A stretch of 64,000 bases of DNA, taken from assembly GCF_900105175.1 (NCBI RefSeq), contig NZ_LT629771.1, forward strand, positions 4,544,501 through 4,608,500. The letters are read 5' to 3'. This DNA is from Jiangella sp. DSM 45060 (GTDB lineage Bacteria; Actinomycetota; Actinomycetes; Jiangellales; Jiangellaceae). A program made the translations under genes and the position numbers. The notes beneath the pieces were generated by a model. It saw nothing but the letters and a program-made list of their open reading frames with translations. It did no database searches and was not told the DNA's origin. Below are positions 8,627 to 16,881 of this stretch, piece by piece. Position 1 is the stretch's first letter, and each line of letters starts with the position of its first letter.

Positions 8627-8648
8627 AGTATATACTTCAGAATATACT
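8627..8648. promoter_or_regulatory. Candidate TetR operator between exporter and regulator
   Basis: An AT-rich island in otherwise GC-rich DNA carries AGTATAT (8627-8633) and its exact complement ATATACT (8642-8648), separated by 8 bp. The left half is itself part of a perfect 10-bp palindrome AGTATATACT. The dyad lies 24 bp from both divergent start codons, the classic place for a TetR autorepressor site controlling both genes. Confidence 0.65.
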
Positions 8649-8671
8649 TAGCGTACGGGAGAATGACCGTG

Positions 8672-9259
8672 ATGGACGCCACCACCAGCCGCGCACCGGC
8701 GCGCAGGCTCGGCCGGGCCGAACGGCGCGAGCAGATTCTCGACGCCGCCACCTCGGCGTTCGCGCGGGCCGGCGGGTTCGCGCACACCGGCCTCGACGAC
8801 GTCGCGGCCGCGGCCGGGGTCACCCGGATGATCGTCTACCGGCACTTCGAGTCGAAGAACGAGCTGTACGCCGCCGTCATCGACCGCGCCGCCGAGCGGC
8901 TGTACGCCGCGGCCGTCGTCGACGGCGAGATGGACGACGACAGCGTCGCGCGGGTCATCGACTGGGCCCGCTCCGACCCCGACGGCTTCCGCGTGCTGTT
9001 CCGCTACGCCGCCGTCGAACCCGAGTTCCGCGACGGCATCGCCGAGCTCAAGACGTCGATGGCCGCGCACGTGCGGCCCTACGTGGAGGACGGCGCCACC
9101 GACCGCGCGTGGACCGACTGGGCCGCGCGCACCGCGACGGCACTGCTCATCGAGTCGATCATGGCCTGGCTCGACGGCGGGCAGCCCGACCCCGAGCATG
9201 CGACGGCGCGCATCCTGCGCGCCGTCGACCACGCCGTCGAGGCGATCGCCGCGGTGTGA
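8672..9259 (+). CDS. TetR family transcriptional regulator
   Basis: A 195-residue TetR repressor. Its N-terminal helix-turn-helix is RREQILDAATSAFARAGG...GLDDVAAAAGVTRMIVYRHF (about residues 15-60), and the C-terminal ligand domain is all-alpha. The ATG at 8672 is preferred because GGGAG at 8657-8661 is 10 nt upstream; the ATG at 8663 lies only 1 nt from it. It is divergent from the DrrAB-like exporter and presumably represses it from the dyad at 8627-8648. Its stop overlaps the GTG of the GMC oxidoreductase, so that enzyme is coexpressed. Confidence 0.9.
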   Translation: MDATTSRAPARRLGRAERREQILDAATSAFARAGGFAHTGLDDVAAAAGVTRMIVYRHFESKNELYAAVIDRAAERLYAAAVVDGEMDDDSVARVIDWARSDPDGFRVLFRYAAVEPEFRDGIAELKTSMAAHVRPYVEDGATDRAWTDWAARTATALLIESIMAWLDGGQPDPEHATARILRAVDHAVEAIAAV

Positions 9260-10761
9260 ACGGGCCGTCGTACGACGTCGTCGTGGCCGGCTCGGGGGCG
9301 ACCGGTGCGGTGCTGGCCGCGCGCCTCAGCGAGAACCCGTCCCGGCGGGTGCTGCTGCTCGAGGCCGGCCCCGCCTCGGTGCCCGCGGAGCTGCTCGACG
9401 CGGCCACGATGCCGGCCGCGGCGCCCGGCCACCCGGCGGCGTGGGCGTTCCCGACGCGGCTGACGTCGTCGAGGACGGCGGTGGTGCCGCGCGGCCGCGT
9501 CCTCGGCGGGTCGACGACGGTGAACGGCGGCTACTTCGTCCGCGGCACGCCGGCCGACTTCGACCGGTGGGCGGCGCTCGGGAACCCGGCATGGTCGTGG
9601 GAGCGGGTTCGGCCGTTCTTCGCCGCCATCGAGGACGACCACGACTACGGCGACCGGCCGGGGCACGGGCGGGGCGGGCCGGTCCCGGTGCGACGCGACC
9701 CGGTGCCGCACCCGCTGACCTCGGCGTTCTACGCGGCCTGCGGCGAGCTGGGGTTCCCGGCGCAGCCCGACCAGAACGACGGCGGGCCGCCCGGTCACGG
9801 CCCGGTCCCGCTCGCCGTCGCCGGCGGGGTGCGGCAGAGCACGGCGCTGACGTACCTCGCGCCGGCCGCCGGACGGCCGAACCTCACGGTGCTGGGCGAC
9901 GCGGTGGTGCGGCGGGTGCTGTTCGACGGGACGCGGGCGACGGGGGTGGACGTCACGCTCGGCGGCCGGCCGACGCGGGTGCGGGCCGGCGAGGTGATCC
10001 TGGCGGCCGGCGCGGTGCTGTCGCCGCAGCTGCTCATGCTGTCCGGCGTCGGGCCGGCGGCCGCGCTGACGTCGCTGGGCCTCCCCGTCGTCGCCGACGC
10101 GCCGGGCGTCGGCCGCGGCACGTCCGACCACCCGGAGATCACCGTCGGCTACCGCGCCGCGCCGCTGCCGCCGTCGGACGCGCTGCCGCTGCAGGGACGG
10201 CTGGCGTTCACCGCGACCGGGTCGCCGTACGCGGGTGACCTCGAGATCCTGTGCTGGACCCGGCCGCTGGGCACGGTCGTCCCGGGCGCCGGCGACGACC
10301 ACTCGCTGCGGGTCGCTCTGCAGCAGGAGACCAGCCGCGGGACGGTCGAGCTGGCGTCGGCGGACCCGGCCGTGCCGCCGCGGCTGGATCACGGCTACCT
10401 GGCCACGCCCGACGACCGCGCCCGGCTGCGCGAGGGCGTCCGGGTGGCGGTGCGGCTGCTGACGGCGCCGGCGTTCCGGCCGCTGGTGGCGGCGCGTGGC
10501 GGCCCGCCCGACGACGTGCTGGGCGACGACGCGGCGCTGGATCGGTGGCTGCTCGGCCACGTCTGGACGGCGGTGCACCTGAGCGGCGGCTGCGCGATGG
10601 GCCCGGACGGCGTCGTGGACGAGCACGGCCGGGTCCACGGCGTCACCGGCCTGCGGGTCGCGGACACGTCGATCTTCCCGGCCGTCACGACCAGCGGGCC
10701 CGCCGCCACCGCCGTCATGGCCGGGGAGAGATTGGCCGCCCTGATCGAGGCGGAACGGTAA
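9256..10761 (+). CDS. GMC family FAD-dependent oxidoreductase
   Basis: A 501-residue glucose-methanol-choline oxidoreductase. The Rossmann motif VVAGSGATGAVLAARL opens the protein, GRVLGGSTTVNGG is the second FAD signature, and the C-terminal active-site segment HLSGGC is present. The start GTG 9256 overlaps the TetR stop. The middle of the protein (FDRWAALGNPAWSWERVRPFF) resembles MftG-type GMC enzymes linked to mycofactocin, but no mycofactocin genes are in the window. The second catalytic His/Asn position near the C-terminus reads SGPAATAVM, which appears to have Ala where the family has a polar residue. Substrate is not assignable. Confidence 0.85.
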   Translation: MNGPSYDVVVAGSGATGAVLAARLSENPSRRVLLLEAGPASVPAELLDAATMPAAAPGHPAAWAFPTRLTSSRTAVVPRGRVLGGSTTVNGGYFVRGTPADFDRWAALGNPAWSWERVRPFFAAIEDDHDYGDRPGHGRGGPVPVRRDPVPHPLTSAFYAACGELGFPAQPDQNDGGPPGHGPVPLAVAGGVRQSTALTYLAPAAGRPNLTVLGDAVVRRVLFDGTRATGVDVTLGGRPTRVRAGEVILAAGAVLSPQLLMLSGVGPAAALTSLGLPVVADAPGVGRGTSDHPEITVGYRAAPLPPSDALPLQGRLAFTATGSPYAGDLEILCWTRPLGTVVPGAGDDHSLRVALQQETSRGTVELASADPAVPPRLDHGYLATPDDRARLREGVRVAVRLLTAPAFRPLVAARGGPPDDVLGDDAALDRWLLGHVWTAVHLSGGCAMGPDGVVDEHGRVHGVTGLRVADTSIFPAVTTSGPAATAVMAGERLAALIEAER

Positions 10762-10762
10762 T

Positions 10763-10780
10763 GGTTGCTGTAGAGTAACC
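10763..10780. promoter_or_regulatory. Candidate ArsR-family operator
   Basis: A short dyad, GGTTGCT (10763-10769) and AGTAACC (10774-10780), with 4 bp between and one mismatch, lies immediately after the GMC stop and 7 bp before the ArsR start. ArsR regulators with the AHSA1-type partner are usually autoregulated, so this is a plausible operator. The assignment rests on symmetry and position. Confidence 0.45.
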
Positions 10781-10787
10781 GTTGCCC

Positions 10788-11123
10788 ATGAGTAACCAAA
10801 CAGCGGATGCGGCGTTCGACGCCCTCGGCGAGCCCGTGCGGCGGCGCATCCTCGAGCTGCTGCGCGACGGCCCGACGCCCGTCGGCAAGCTGGCCGAGCG
10901 ACTGCCGGTCGGCCGGCCCGCCGTGAGCAAGCACCTGCGGGTGCTCAGCGGCGCCGGGCTGATCGAGCACCGCAGCGTCGGCACCAGGAATCTCTACGCG
11001 CTGGCGCCCGGCGGCCTGGCGGCCGTGCAGCAGTGGCTGGTCCACACGTGGGACGTCGCGCTGGACGCGTACGCGGCGGAGGTCGCCCGCGTCGCGTCCG
11101 CTGATCAGGAGGTGCGGCCATGA
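10788..11123 (+). CDS. ArsR/SmtB family transcriptional regulator
   Basis: A 111-residue winged-helix protein: ALGEPVRRRILELLRDG, then the recognition helix RPAVSKHLRVLSGAGLIEHR and the wing. No cysteine-based metal site is visible, so it is not an obvious metal sensor. Its stop overlaps the ATG of the SRPBCC gene (ATGA at 11120). This regulator plus AHSA1-type partner is a common actinobacterial pair in which the SRPBCC protein probably binds the signal ligand or protects the cell from it. The ATG at 10788 is chosen over a TTG at 10782. Confidence 0.9.
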   Translation: MSNQTADAAFDALGEPVRRRILELLRDGPTPVGKLAERLPVGRPAVSKHLRVLSGAGLIEHRSVGTRNLYALAPGGLAAVQQWLVHTWDVALDAYAAEVARVASADQEVRP

Positions 11124-11596
11124 CCACCGTCCCACCCGTACGCCGTGAGGTGCTGGTCGAGGCCGCGCCGGCGGTCGCGTTCGAGGTCTTCACCGACGGC
11201 ATCGGCCGCTGGTGGCCGCTGGCCGAGCTGAGCGTCCACGGCGGCCGCGCCGGCTCCGTCGGCTTCGTCGACGGCGTCATCGTCGAGCGGACCGGATCCG
11301 GCGACGAGGCGGTCTGGGGCACCGTCACCCGGTGGGAGCCGCCCGGCGTGGTCGCGTTCAGCTGGCACCCGGGCCGGCCGGCGGACGTCGCGGGCCTGGT
11401 CGAGGTCACCTTCGCCGCGGTCGAGGGCGGCACGCTGGTGACGCTGCGGCACAGCGGCTGGGAGTCCTACGCCGACCCTGCCGCCGCCCGCGCCGAGTAC
11501 GACCGCGGCTGGCCGACGGTGCTCGGCCGCTACGGCGGCGAGGTCGCCGCCCGCGCCGTCAGGCCGGCGCCGTCCGGACCAGCTCGGCGCCCTTGA
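11120..11596 (+). CDS. SRPBCC (AHSA1-type) domain protein
   Basis: A 158-residue START/Bet v1-like protein. The strand pattern VRREVLVEAAPAVAFEVFTDGIGRWWPL and the terminal WESYADPAAARAEYDRGWPTVL helix are typical of the AHSA1 subfamily. It forms a hydrophobic ligand cavity. It is translationally coupled to the ArsR regulator. The gene converges with the amidohydrolase, and the two coding regions overlap by 38 bp (11559-11596), so one of the two C-termini could be extended relative to its family. Confidence 0.85.
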   Translation: MTTVPPVRREVLVEAAPAVAFEVFTDGIGRWWPLAELSVHGGRAGSVGFVDGVIVERTGSGDEAVWGTVTRWEPPGVVAFSWHPGRPADVAGLVEVTFAAVEGGTLVTLRHSGWESYADPAAARAEYDRGWPTVLGRYGGEVAARAVRPAPSGPARRP

Positions 11597-12842
11597 CGAC
11601 CCGGCCGTCCTTGACGATCGCGACGAACGCGGTGTCGGGGCGGCCGACCAGCGAGATGTCGGCCACCGGGTCGCCGTCGACCAGCACGAGGTCGGCGAGC
11701 GCCCCTTCGGCGACGACGCCGAGCCGCCCGGGGTACGGGTAGCGCTCCCCCGACAGCGCCAGCAGCTCCGCGTTGCGGATGGTGGCCAGCTGCAGGACCT
11801 CGGCGGGCGAGTACCAGCGCGTCAGCTTGGCCAGCATGGCGCCCTGTCGCTCGGCGAGGCGCGGGTCGAACAGGACGTCGGTGCCGAAGGCGACCTTGAC
11901 GCCGTGTTCGATCGCCAGGGCGAAGGCGGTGTCGGTGCCGGCGACGACGCTCTCCAGCTTGGCCTGGTTCGGCGGGGCGACGGGGTTGAGGTCGGCGTCG
12001 TCGAGGAACGGCTGCAGGCACCACCAGACCCCGCGCTCGGCCATGAGCGCCACGGTGGGCTCGTCGAGCAACTGGCCGTGCTCGATGCAGGCCACGCCGG
12101 CCTCGACGGCGGTGCGCACGGCCTTGGGCGTGTACGCGTGCACCGTGACGTAGGTGCCCCAGTCGCCCGCCGCGTCGACCGCGGCGCGCAGTTCCGCCGC
12201 CGTGTACTGCGCCACGTCGATGGGGTCGTAGCTGGAGGTGACGCCGCCCCCGGCCATGAGCTTGATCTGGGTCGCGCCGTTGCGCAGCTGCTCGCGCACC
12301 GCGCGCAGCACCTCGGGGACACCGTCGGCGATGGCGCCCGCGCCCATGAGCTCGCCGTGGCTGAGGTGGCCGGCCACGCCGCGCGGCACCTCGTAGGGCA
12401 GCCGGAAGTCACCGTGCCCGGCGGTCTGCGAGATGAACGCCCCCGACGGGAGGATGCGCGGCCCGGAGGCGACGCCTTCGTCGATGGCGCGCCTGAGACC
12501 CAACGACGGCCCGCCGACGTCGCGCACCGTCGTGAACCCGCGCATCAGGGTCCGGTGGGCGGCTCCGACGGCGTGCGCGTACAGGTAGCCGAGATCGGCG
12601 GTCAGCGCGGCCTGCATCGGGATGGTGGCGAACGCCGCGTGCCAGTGCGCGTCGATGAGGCCGGGCAGCAGCGTGCGCCCGCTGCCGTCGATGGCGGGGA
12701 CGTCGTCGCGGACCTCGCCCGCGGGCACGACCCGCTCGATGACGCCGTCGCGCACCGTGACGTCCATCGGCGCGGTGAGCCGCCCGGCCTCGCTGTCGAA
12801 CACGACGACGTCGGTGATGAGCAGCGCGTTCGGGTCGGCCAT
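11559..12842 (-). CDS. Amidohydrolase family protein (imidazolonepropionase/prolidase-like)
   Basis: A 427-residue metal-dependent hydrolase with a TIM barrel. Metal ligands are recognisable in order: the HxH of LIDAHWHAA, the lysine in IKLMAGGG that is usually carbamylated, HAYTP, EHGQ and the final Asp in FGTDVLF. Flanking beta-sandwich strands (VVVFDSEAGRL at the start, DLVLVDGDP at the end) complete the urease-like fold. ATG 12842 follows GGGGGAG at a good distance; the upstream ATG at 12875 has no site. Related enzymes hydrolyse dipeptides or cyclic amides. It stands alone, so the substrate is open. Confidence 0.9.
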   Translation of the reverse strand: MADPNALLITDVVVFDSEAGRLTAPMDVTVRDGVIERVVPAGEVRDDVPAIDGSGRTLLPGLIDAHWHAAFATIPMQAALTADLGYLYAHAVGAAHRTLMRGFTTVRDVGGPSLGLRRAIDEGVASGPRILPSGAFISQTAGHGDFRLPYEVPRGVAGHLSHGELMGAGAIADGVPEVLRAVREQLRNGATQIKLMAGGGVTSSYDPIDVAQYTAAELRAAVDAAGDWGTYVTVHAYTPKAVRTAVEAGVACIEHGQLLDEPTVALMAERGVWWCLQPFLDDADLNPVAPPNQAKLESVVAGTDTAFALAIEHGVKVAFGTDVLFDPRLAERQGAMLAKLTRWYSPAEVLQLATIRNAELLALSGERYPYPGRLGVVAEGALADLVLVDGDPVADISLVGRPDTAFVAIVKDGRVVKGAELVRTAPA

Positions 12843-12961
12843 GGTCTCCCCCTGCGTGTCGCCCGGAGCTGCCACTGTAAGGGGTGTCAGGACGCCGGCG
12901 CTGGCGGTTCGGGCCGGACCGCCGCTGCGGACCGCGGTCCGGGCCCGGTGCCGGACCGGCT

Positions 12962-12993
12962 CGGGCCGCCGCCCCGGGGACGACGGCGGCCCG
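12962..12993 (-). terminator. Hairpin terminator of the lamin-tail surface protein gene
   Basis: Perfect 10-bp arms, CGGGCCGCCG at 12962-12971 and CGGCGGCCCG at 12984-12993, with a 12-nt loop. The hairpin begins 6 nt beyond the stop of the gene at 12999-15452, read on the minus strand. Confidence 0.6.
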
Positions 12994-12998
12994 GCCGG

Positions 12999-15452
12999 TC
13001 AGCTCACGCCGTGCCCTCCTCGCCGGGCCCGCATCAGCCCGAGCCCGGCCAGCGCGAGCAGCATCGCGGCCGCGAGCAGCGTCGCGGCAGGAGCGCCGGT
13101 GTCCGGCAGCGCCTCGCCGCCGCCGTCCACGTCGCCCGGGCCGCCTGCACCGCCGCCCGCCTGATCGCCGTCGTCGGCACCGGCGTCGGCGTCGCCGCCG
13201 TCCACCTCGCCCGAGCCACCCTCGGCCGCGCCGCCGTCCTCGTCGCCGGGCTCGCCGGGTTCGCCGGGCTGCTCCGGCTCCGGGCAGGCCAGCGTGCCGG
13301 TCCGCAGCGAATGCCCGTCGGTGTCGTTGTCGTCGGACCAGTAGACCGGCCGCAGCCCGTCCACGCACTCCTCGACCGGCGTGATCGCGAAGCCCTCGGT
13401 GTTGAGGTTCGCCATCCCGGCCGGCCGCGCGATCCGCCCGGTCACCGCGAACGCGCCGTCGTCGCCCACCTCGAGCAGCGCGGACGTGCCGTCGCAGCCG
13501 TCGTCGCAGACCGCCCAGAGCGTGCCGGTGGCGACGTCGAAGTCCAGCGCCATGACGGCGCCCAGCCCCGGGTCCAGCTCCGCGAGCCGGTGCACGTCGC
13601 CGTCGTCGAGCAGCAGGTAGGCGTAGACCAGCCCGGTGCCCTCGATGCCGACGAAGTACACGCCGCCGCCGTGCCCGGCGTAGCCGTCCGGGTCGTACGG
13701 CGCACCGGTCGACGCCTCGGCGAAGCCGAGGCCGGTCAGCACGTCGTCGGGCACCCACTCGACCGCCTCGATGCCGGCGTTCGGGCCGGTCGGCGGCAGC
13801 TCGGGGGTGAGGTCCCACTCCGTCGACGCGGTCAGCTCCGGCTCGGCGCCGGAGACGTCGAAGCGGAGCAGGCTCAGCTGGCTGACGCCGTCGTCGTCGT
13901 TGTCGCGCTCGGTCCCGACGACGACGGAGCCGTCGCCGGTCACCGTCACACCCTCGCCGTCGGGCGTGCCGACGCCGCCCGGGTAGCGCAGCGGCTTGCC
14001 GGCCTCCCAGCCGTCCGCGGCGGTGTCGCGCCAGACGGCGCCGTCCCACTCCAGCCGGTGCAGCTGCCCGCGGCCGTTGTCGACCGCCCACAGGACGCCG
14101 TCCTGGAGATCGAGGCCGCTGAGGTCGCCGTCGAAGTCGCCGGCCTCGTCAGCGACGGTGACGTCCGGCCCGCCGGGCCACGGGCTGCCCGGCTCCGGGT
14201 CCGGGTCGGGCTGCGGCTCGCCGTCGCAGTGGTTCGGCGCACCCTTCGTCGGCGAGGTGGTGGTGCGGAACTCGCCGGTGCCGTCGGGGCAGCGGCCGTA
14301 CGTCGACGCCGCGTGCTCGTCCCACGCGTAGGCGTCGACGAGCGTGCCGTTCGGTGTGTAGACGCGGGCCATGTCGCCGCCGCCGAGGCCGAAGCCGAGC
14401 GCGGCCTCCTCGTGCACGTAGAAGCCGCCGGACGCGATCACCGTCCCGGCCGCGATGGCGGAGAACCGGGTGTCGTCGTTGTCGCGCACCAGCCAGCCGG
14501 ACAGGTCGACCGGCTCCGCGCCGGTGTTGACCAGCTCGATCCAGTCGCCGGGCACGCCGTCGCTGGACTCGACCTCGTTCACCTTCACGACGTCCTGGCC
14601 GGCCACCGGCACGCAGTCGTTCGGCTCGCCGGGCGTCGCCGCCGCCGTCACCGTGAAGGCGCCGAGGCCGTCCGGGCAGCGGCCGGCGCTCGGCTCCGGC
14701 ACCGTCCCCCAGCTGTGCGCATCGGCGATCGCGCCGCTGCCGTCGGCCAGCTCGACGCCGGTCGCCTCGCCCGGCGCGAAGCCGAGCGCGGCGGCCTCGA
14801 TCAGCAGCAGCTCGCCGGGCGCCAGGACGCCGTCCGGCACCGCGTAGCCGTCCTCGGCGCCGGGCGCGCGCACGACGTGCCCGCCCAGCTCGACGTCGGC
14901 GCCGCTCGGGTTGACCAGCTCGACGAACCCGGCCGCGACCTCGTTGACCCGCAGCGGCGACGTGCAGTCGTTGGCCTCGCCGCGGGTCGGCGCCGCCGTC
15001 TGCCGGACCTCGCCGGTACCGTCCGGGCAGCGGCCGTACGTCGTCGCGGCGTGCTCGGTCCAGTTGAGGCTGTCGACCAGGCCGCCGCCCGCGTCGGACA
15101 GCCGGACGGTGTCCGCGGCGCCCAGCCCGAACCCGAACCCGGTGGTGTCGTCCTCGGCCGCGTCGACGACCAGGTACCACCCGGCCGGGATGGCGGTGCC
15201 GGCCGGGAAGACGTAGTCCTCGGGGCCACGGTCCTGGTCGTCCTGCAGCTTCCAGCCGGACAGGTCGACCGTCGTGTCACCCGGGTTGTGCAGCTCCACC
15301 CAGTCCGGGTTGACCCGCTGCGAGACCTCGTTGACGACGACGGCCGGGGCCTGCGGGCCTGCCGCCGCCGGGACGCCGGCCGCCCCCAGCGGGACCAGCC
15401 CCGCCACTGCCAGGACGGCCACGGCCGCCCTCTGCGCCTTGCGCGCGCTCAT
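12999..15452 (-). CDS. Sortase-anchored protein with three lamin-tail domains and a beta-propeller-like domain
   Basis: An 817-residue secreted protein. Residues 1-32 are a signal peptide ending AAAG. Three lamin-tail (LTD) immunoglobulin-like domains follow at about 38-163, 167-280 and 289-409. Each starts (V)NEV, contains a (W)(V/I)ELVN core and, in domains 1 and 3, a GRCPDGTGE turn. Residues 430-740 look like a phytase-like or SdiA-regulated beta-propeller (LSGLDLQDGVLWAVDNGRG). An acidic Gly-rich spacer leads to LPDTG at 782-786, a hydrophobic helix and a basic tail. The protein should be linked to the cell wall by sortase. Start ATG 15452. LTD domains plus propeller are seen in secreted nucleases and phosphatases; no catalytic set is evident here. 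Confidence 0.85.
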   Translation of the reverse strand: MSARKAQRAAVAVLAVAGLVPLGAAGVPAAAGPQAPAVVVNEVSQRVNPDWVELHNPGDTTVDLSGWKLQDDQDRGPEDYVFPAGTAIPAGWYLVVDAAEDDTTGFGFGLGAADTVRLSDAGGGLVDSLNWTEHAATTYGRCPDGTGEVRQTAAPTRGEANDCTSPLRVNEVAAGFVELVNPSGADVELGGHVVRAPGAEDGYAVPDGVLAPGELLLIEAAALGFAPGEATGVELADGSGAIADAHSWGTVPEPSAGRCPDGLGAFTVTAAATPGEPNDCVPVAGQDVVKVNEVESSDGVPGDWIELVNTGAEPVDLSGWLVRDNDDTRFSAIAAGTVIASGGFYVHEEAALGFGLGGGDMARVYTPNGTLVDAYAWDEHAASTYGRCPDGTGEFRTTTSPTKGAPNHCDGEPQPDPDPEPGSPWPGGPDVTVADEAGDFDGDLSGLDLQDGVLWAVDNGRGQLHRLEWDGAVWRDTAADGWEAGKPLRYPGGVGTPDGEGVTVTGDGSVVVGTERDNDDDGVSQLSLLRFDVSGAEPELTASTEWDLTPELPPTGPNAGIEAVEWVPDDVLTGLGFAEASTGAPYDPDGYAGHGGGVYFVGIEGTGLVYAYLLLDDGDVHRLAELDPGLGAVMALDFDVATGTLWAVCDDGCDGTSALLEVGDDGAFAVTGRIARPAGMANLNTEGFAITPVEECVDGLRPVYWSDDNDTDGHSLRTGTLACPEPEQPGEPGEPGDEDGGAAEGGSGEVDGGDADAGADDGDQAGGGAGGPGDVDGGGEALPDTGAPAATLLAAAMLLALAGLGLMRARRGGHGVS

Positions 15453-15630
15453 CGTGCTCCCCCTCGTCGCTACGGCGGCCCCCGGCCGCCCCGGACAGCA
15501 AAGTGGGACGAACTGACCGGACCGGGAAGAACGGATGAACGACGAGCGAACTCGGGTTGCTGGACGATCGAGCATGAAACTGCGACCCGTAGGCATTGTG
15601 ACGCCAGCGGGGCGGCCGCACAGTGGTGCC

Positions 15631-16158
15631 ATGAACGAGATCACGCAGGAACGCACCCGCGCCGGGGCCCGCTGGGACGTCGCTGTCCTCGCCGCGACGC
15701 TCCTGGCGTTGGTGCTGGTCACCGGCCTGAACGTCACCTTCGCCGTGGCCGTCATGCCGAACCTGGCCGGCGCCGACGACCTCACGTTCGTGACGACCCT
15801 GCAGCGGTACAACGACAACCCGGTGTTCCCGCTGAGCTACACCGTCGCGCTGATCCTGACGATCCTCGCGCCGGTCGTGCTGCGGCGGCACGGCGACCGG
15901 GCCGCGACGCGCTGGGCCGTCGTCACGCTGGTGCTCTACGCCGTCGTCGTCGGGGTGACGGCGGTGGTGAACCTCCCGCTGAACGAGGAGATCGACGCCG
16001 CAGGCCTCGGCAGTGCCGCCGGCCTCGCCGACGTCCGCGACCGGGTCGAGGACGCCTGGGCGGCCGCCAACCTCGTGCGCAGCCTGGTGTCGGTCGCGGC
16101 CGTCGGCGCCGTCACGCGCGCCCTCGTGCTGCGGGCGGCGCCCGCGACGGCGCGCTGA
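15631..16158 (+). CDS. DUF1772 family membrane protein (anthrone-oxygenase-like)
   Basis: A 175-residue protein with four predicted transmembrane helices and the family landmark NVTFAVAVMPNL after helix 1 and VVNLPLNEEID after helix 3. Members include anthrone oxygenases and many uncharacterised membrane proteins. The internal ATG 15631 (MNEITQE) is chosen because upstream in-frame codons from 15535 encode a non-membrane, low-complexity leader that the family lacks. It is followed by the AraC-like gene 21 bp downstream. The 178 bp before it, up to the divergent surface-protein gene, hold no feature that I recognise. Confidence 0.75.
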   Translation: MNEITQERTRAGARWDVAVLAATLLALVLVTGLNVTFAVAVMPNLAGADDLTFVTTLQRYNDNPVFPLSYTVALILTILAPVVLRRHGDRAATRWAVVTLVLYAVVVGVTAVVNLPLNEEIDAAGLGSAAGLADVRDRVEDAWAAANLVRSLVSVAAVGAVTRALVLRAAPATAR

Positions 16159-16179
16159 CCAGCGGCGTATTCTTCGCCC

Positions 16180-16881
16180 GTGGAGTTGCGGTTCGAGTCC
16201 CGCGGGTCCGGCTCGCCGTGGGTCGACACCGTGTGGACCTGCGCCAGCGGGCAGGTCGCGCAGATGACCTCCGTCGCCGGCGTGCGCTGGGGCCTGCTGT
16301 TCTGGCAGCAGGACGGCCGCGCGTACGCGGGGGTCACCGGCCCCGAGACCCGCACGAACACCGCGCCGGTGCCGATGGGCGCGAGCTTCGTCGGCATCGA
16401 GTTCGCCGTGGGCACCTCACTGCGGGCCGTCCCCACGGCCGGCCTCGTCGACGGCGGCATCCTGCTGCCCGACGCCACGTCCCGGACGTTCCGCCTCGAC
16501 GGCGCCCGCTGGGAGACGCCGGGCCCCGACGACGCCGAGGCGCTGGTGGCGCGGCTGGTCCGGGCCGGGATCGTCGTCCGCGACTCCCTCGTCGCCGAGG
16601 TGCTGCGCGGCGGCGACCCGGCGGTCTCCGAGCGCACCGTCGAGCGCCGGTTCCGTGCGGCCACCGGGCTCACCCGCGGCGCCGTCCGGCAGATCGAACG
16701 GGCCCGGACGGCGGCCGAGCTGCTGGCCGGCGGCGATCCCGCCGCCGACGTCGTGGCGAAGCTCGACTACTTCGACGAGCCGCACCTGGCCCGGGCGCTG
16801 CGCGCGTACGTCGGGCGCACCGCCGGGCAGCTGCGCGCGGGCGGCAGCGGGGCGATCGCGCTCGACGTCGTCAGCGCCTGA
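16180..16881 (+). CDS. AraC-type helix-turn-helix transcriptional regulator
   Basis: A 233-residue regulator starting at GTG 16180. The N-terminal half is a divergent ligand domain (WVDTVWTCASG, LLFWQQDG). The C-terminal half is an HTH_18 domain: SERTVERRFRAATGLTRGAVRQIERARTAAELL, then VVAKLDYFDEPHLARALRAYVGRT. It lies 21 bp after the DUF1772 gene and may control it. It converges with the DHFR-like gene, overlapping by 11 bp. Target and ligand are unknown. Confidence 0.82.
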   Translation: MELRFESRGSGSPWVDTVWTCASGQVAQMTSVAGVRWGLLFWQQDGRAYAGVTGPETRTNTAPVPMGASFVGIEFAVGTSLRAVPTAGLVDGGILLPDATSRTFRLDGARWETPGPDDAEALVARLVRAGIVVRDSLVAEVLRGGDPAVSERTVERRFRAATGLTRGAVRQIERARTAAELLAGGDPAADVVAKLDYFDEPHLARALRAYVGRTAGQLRAGGSGAIALDVVSA

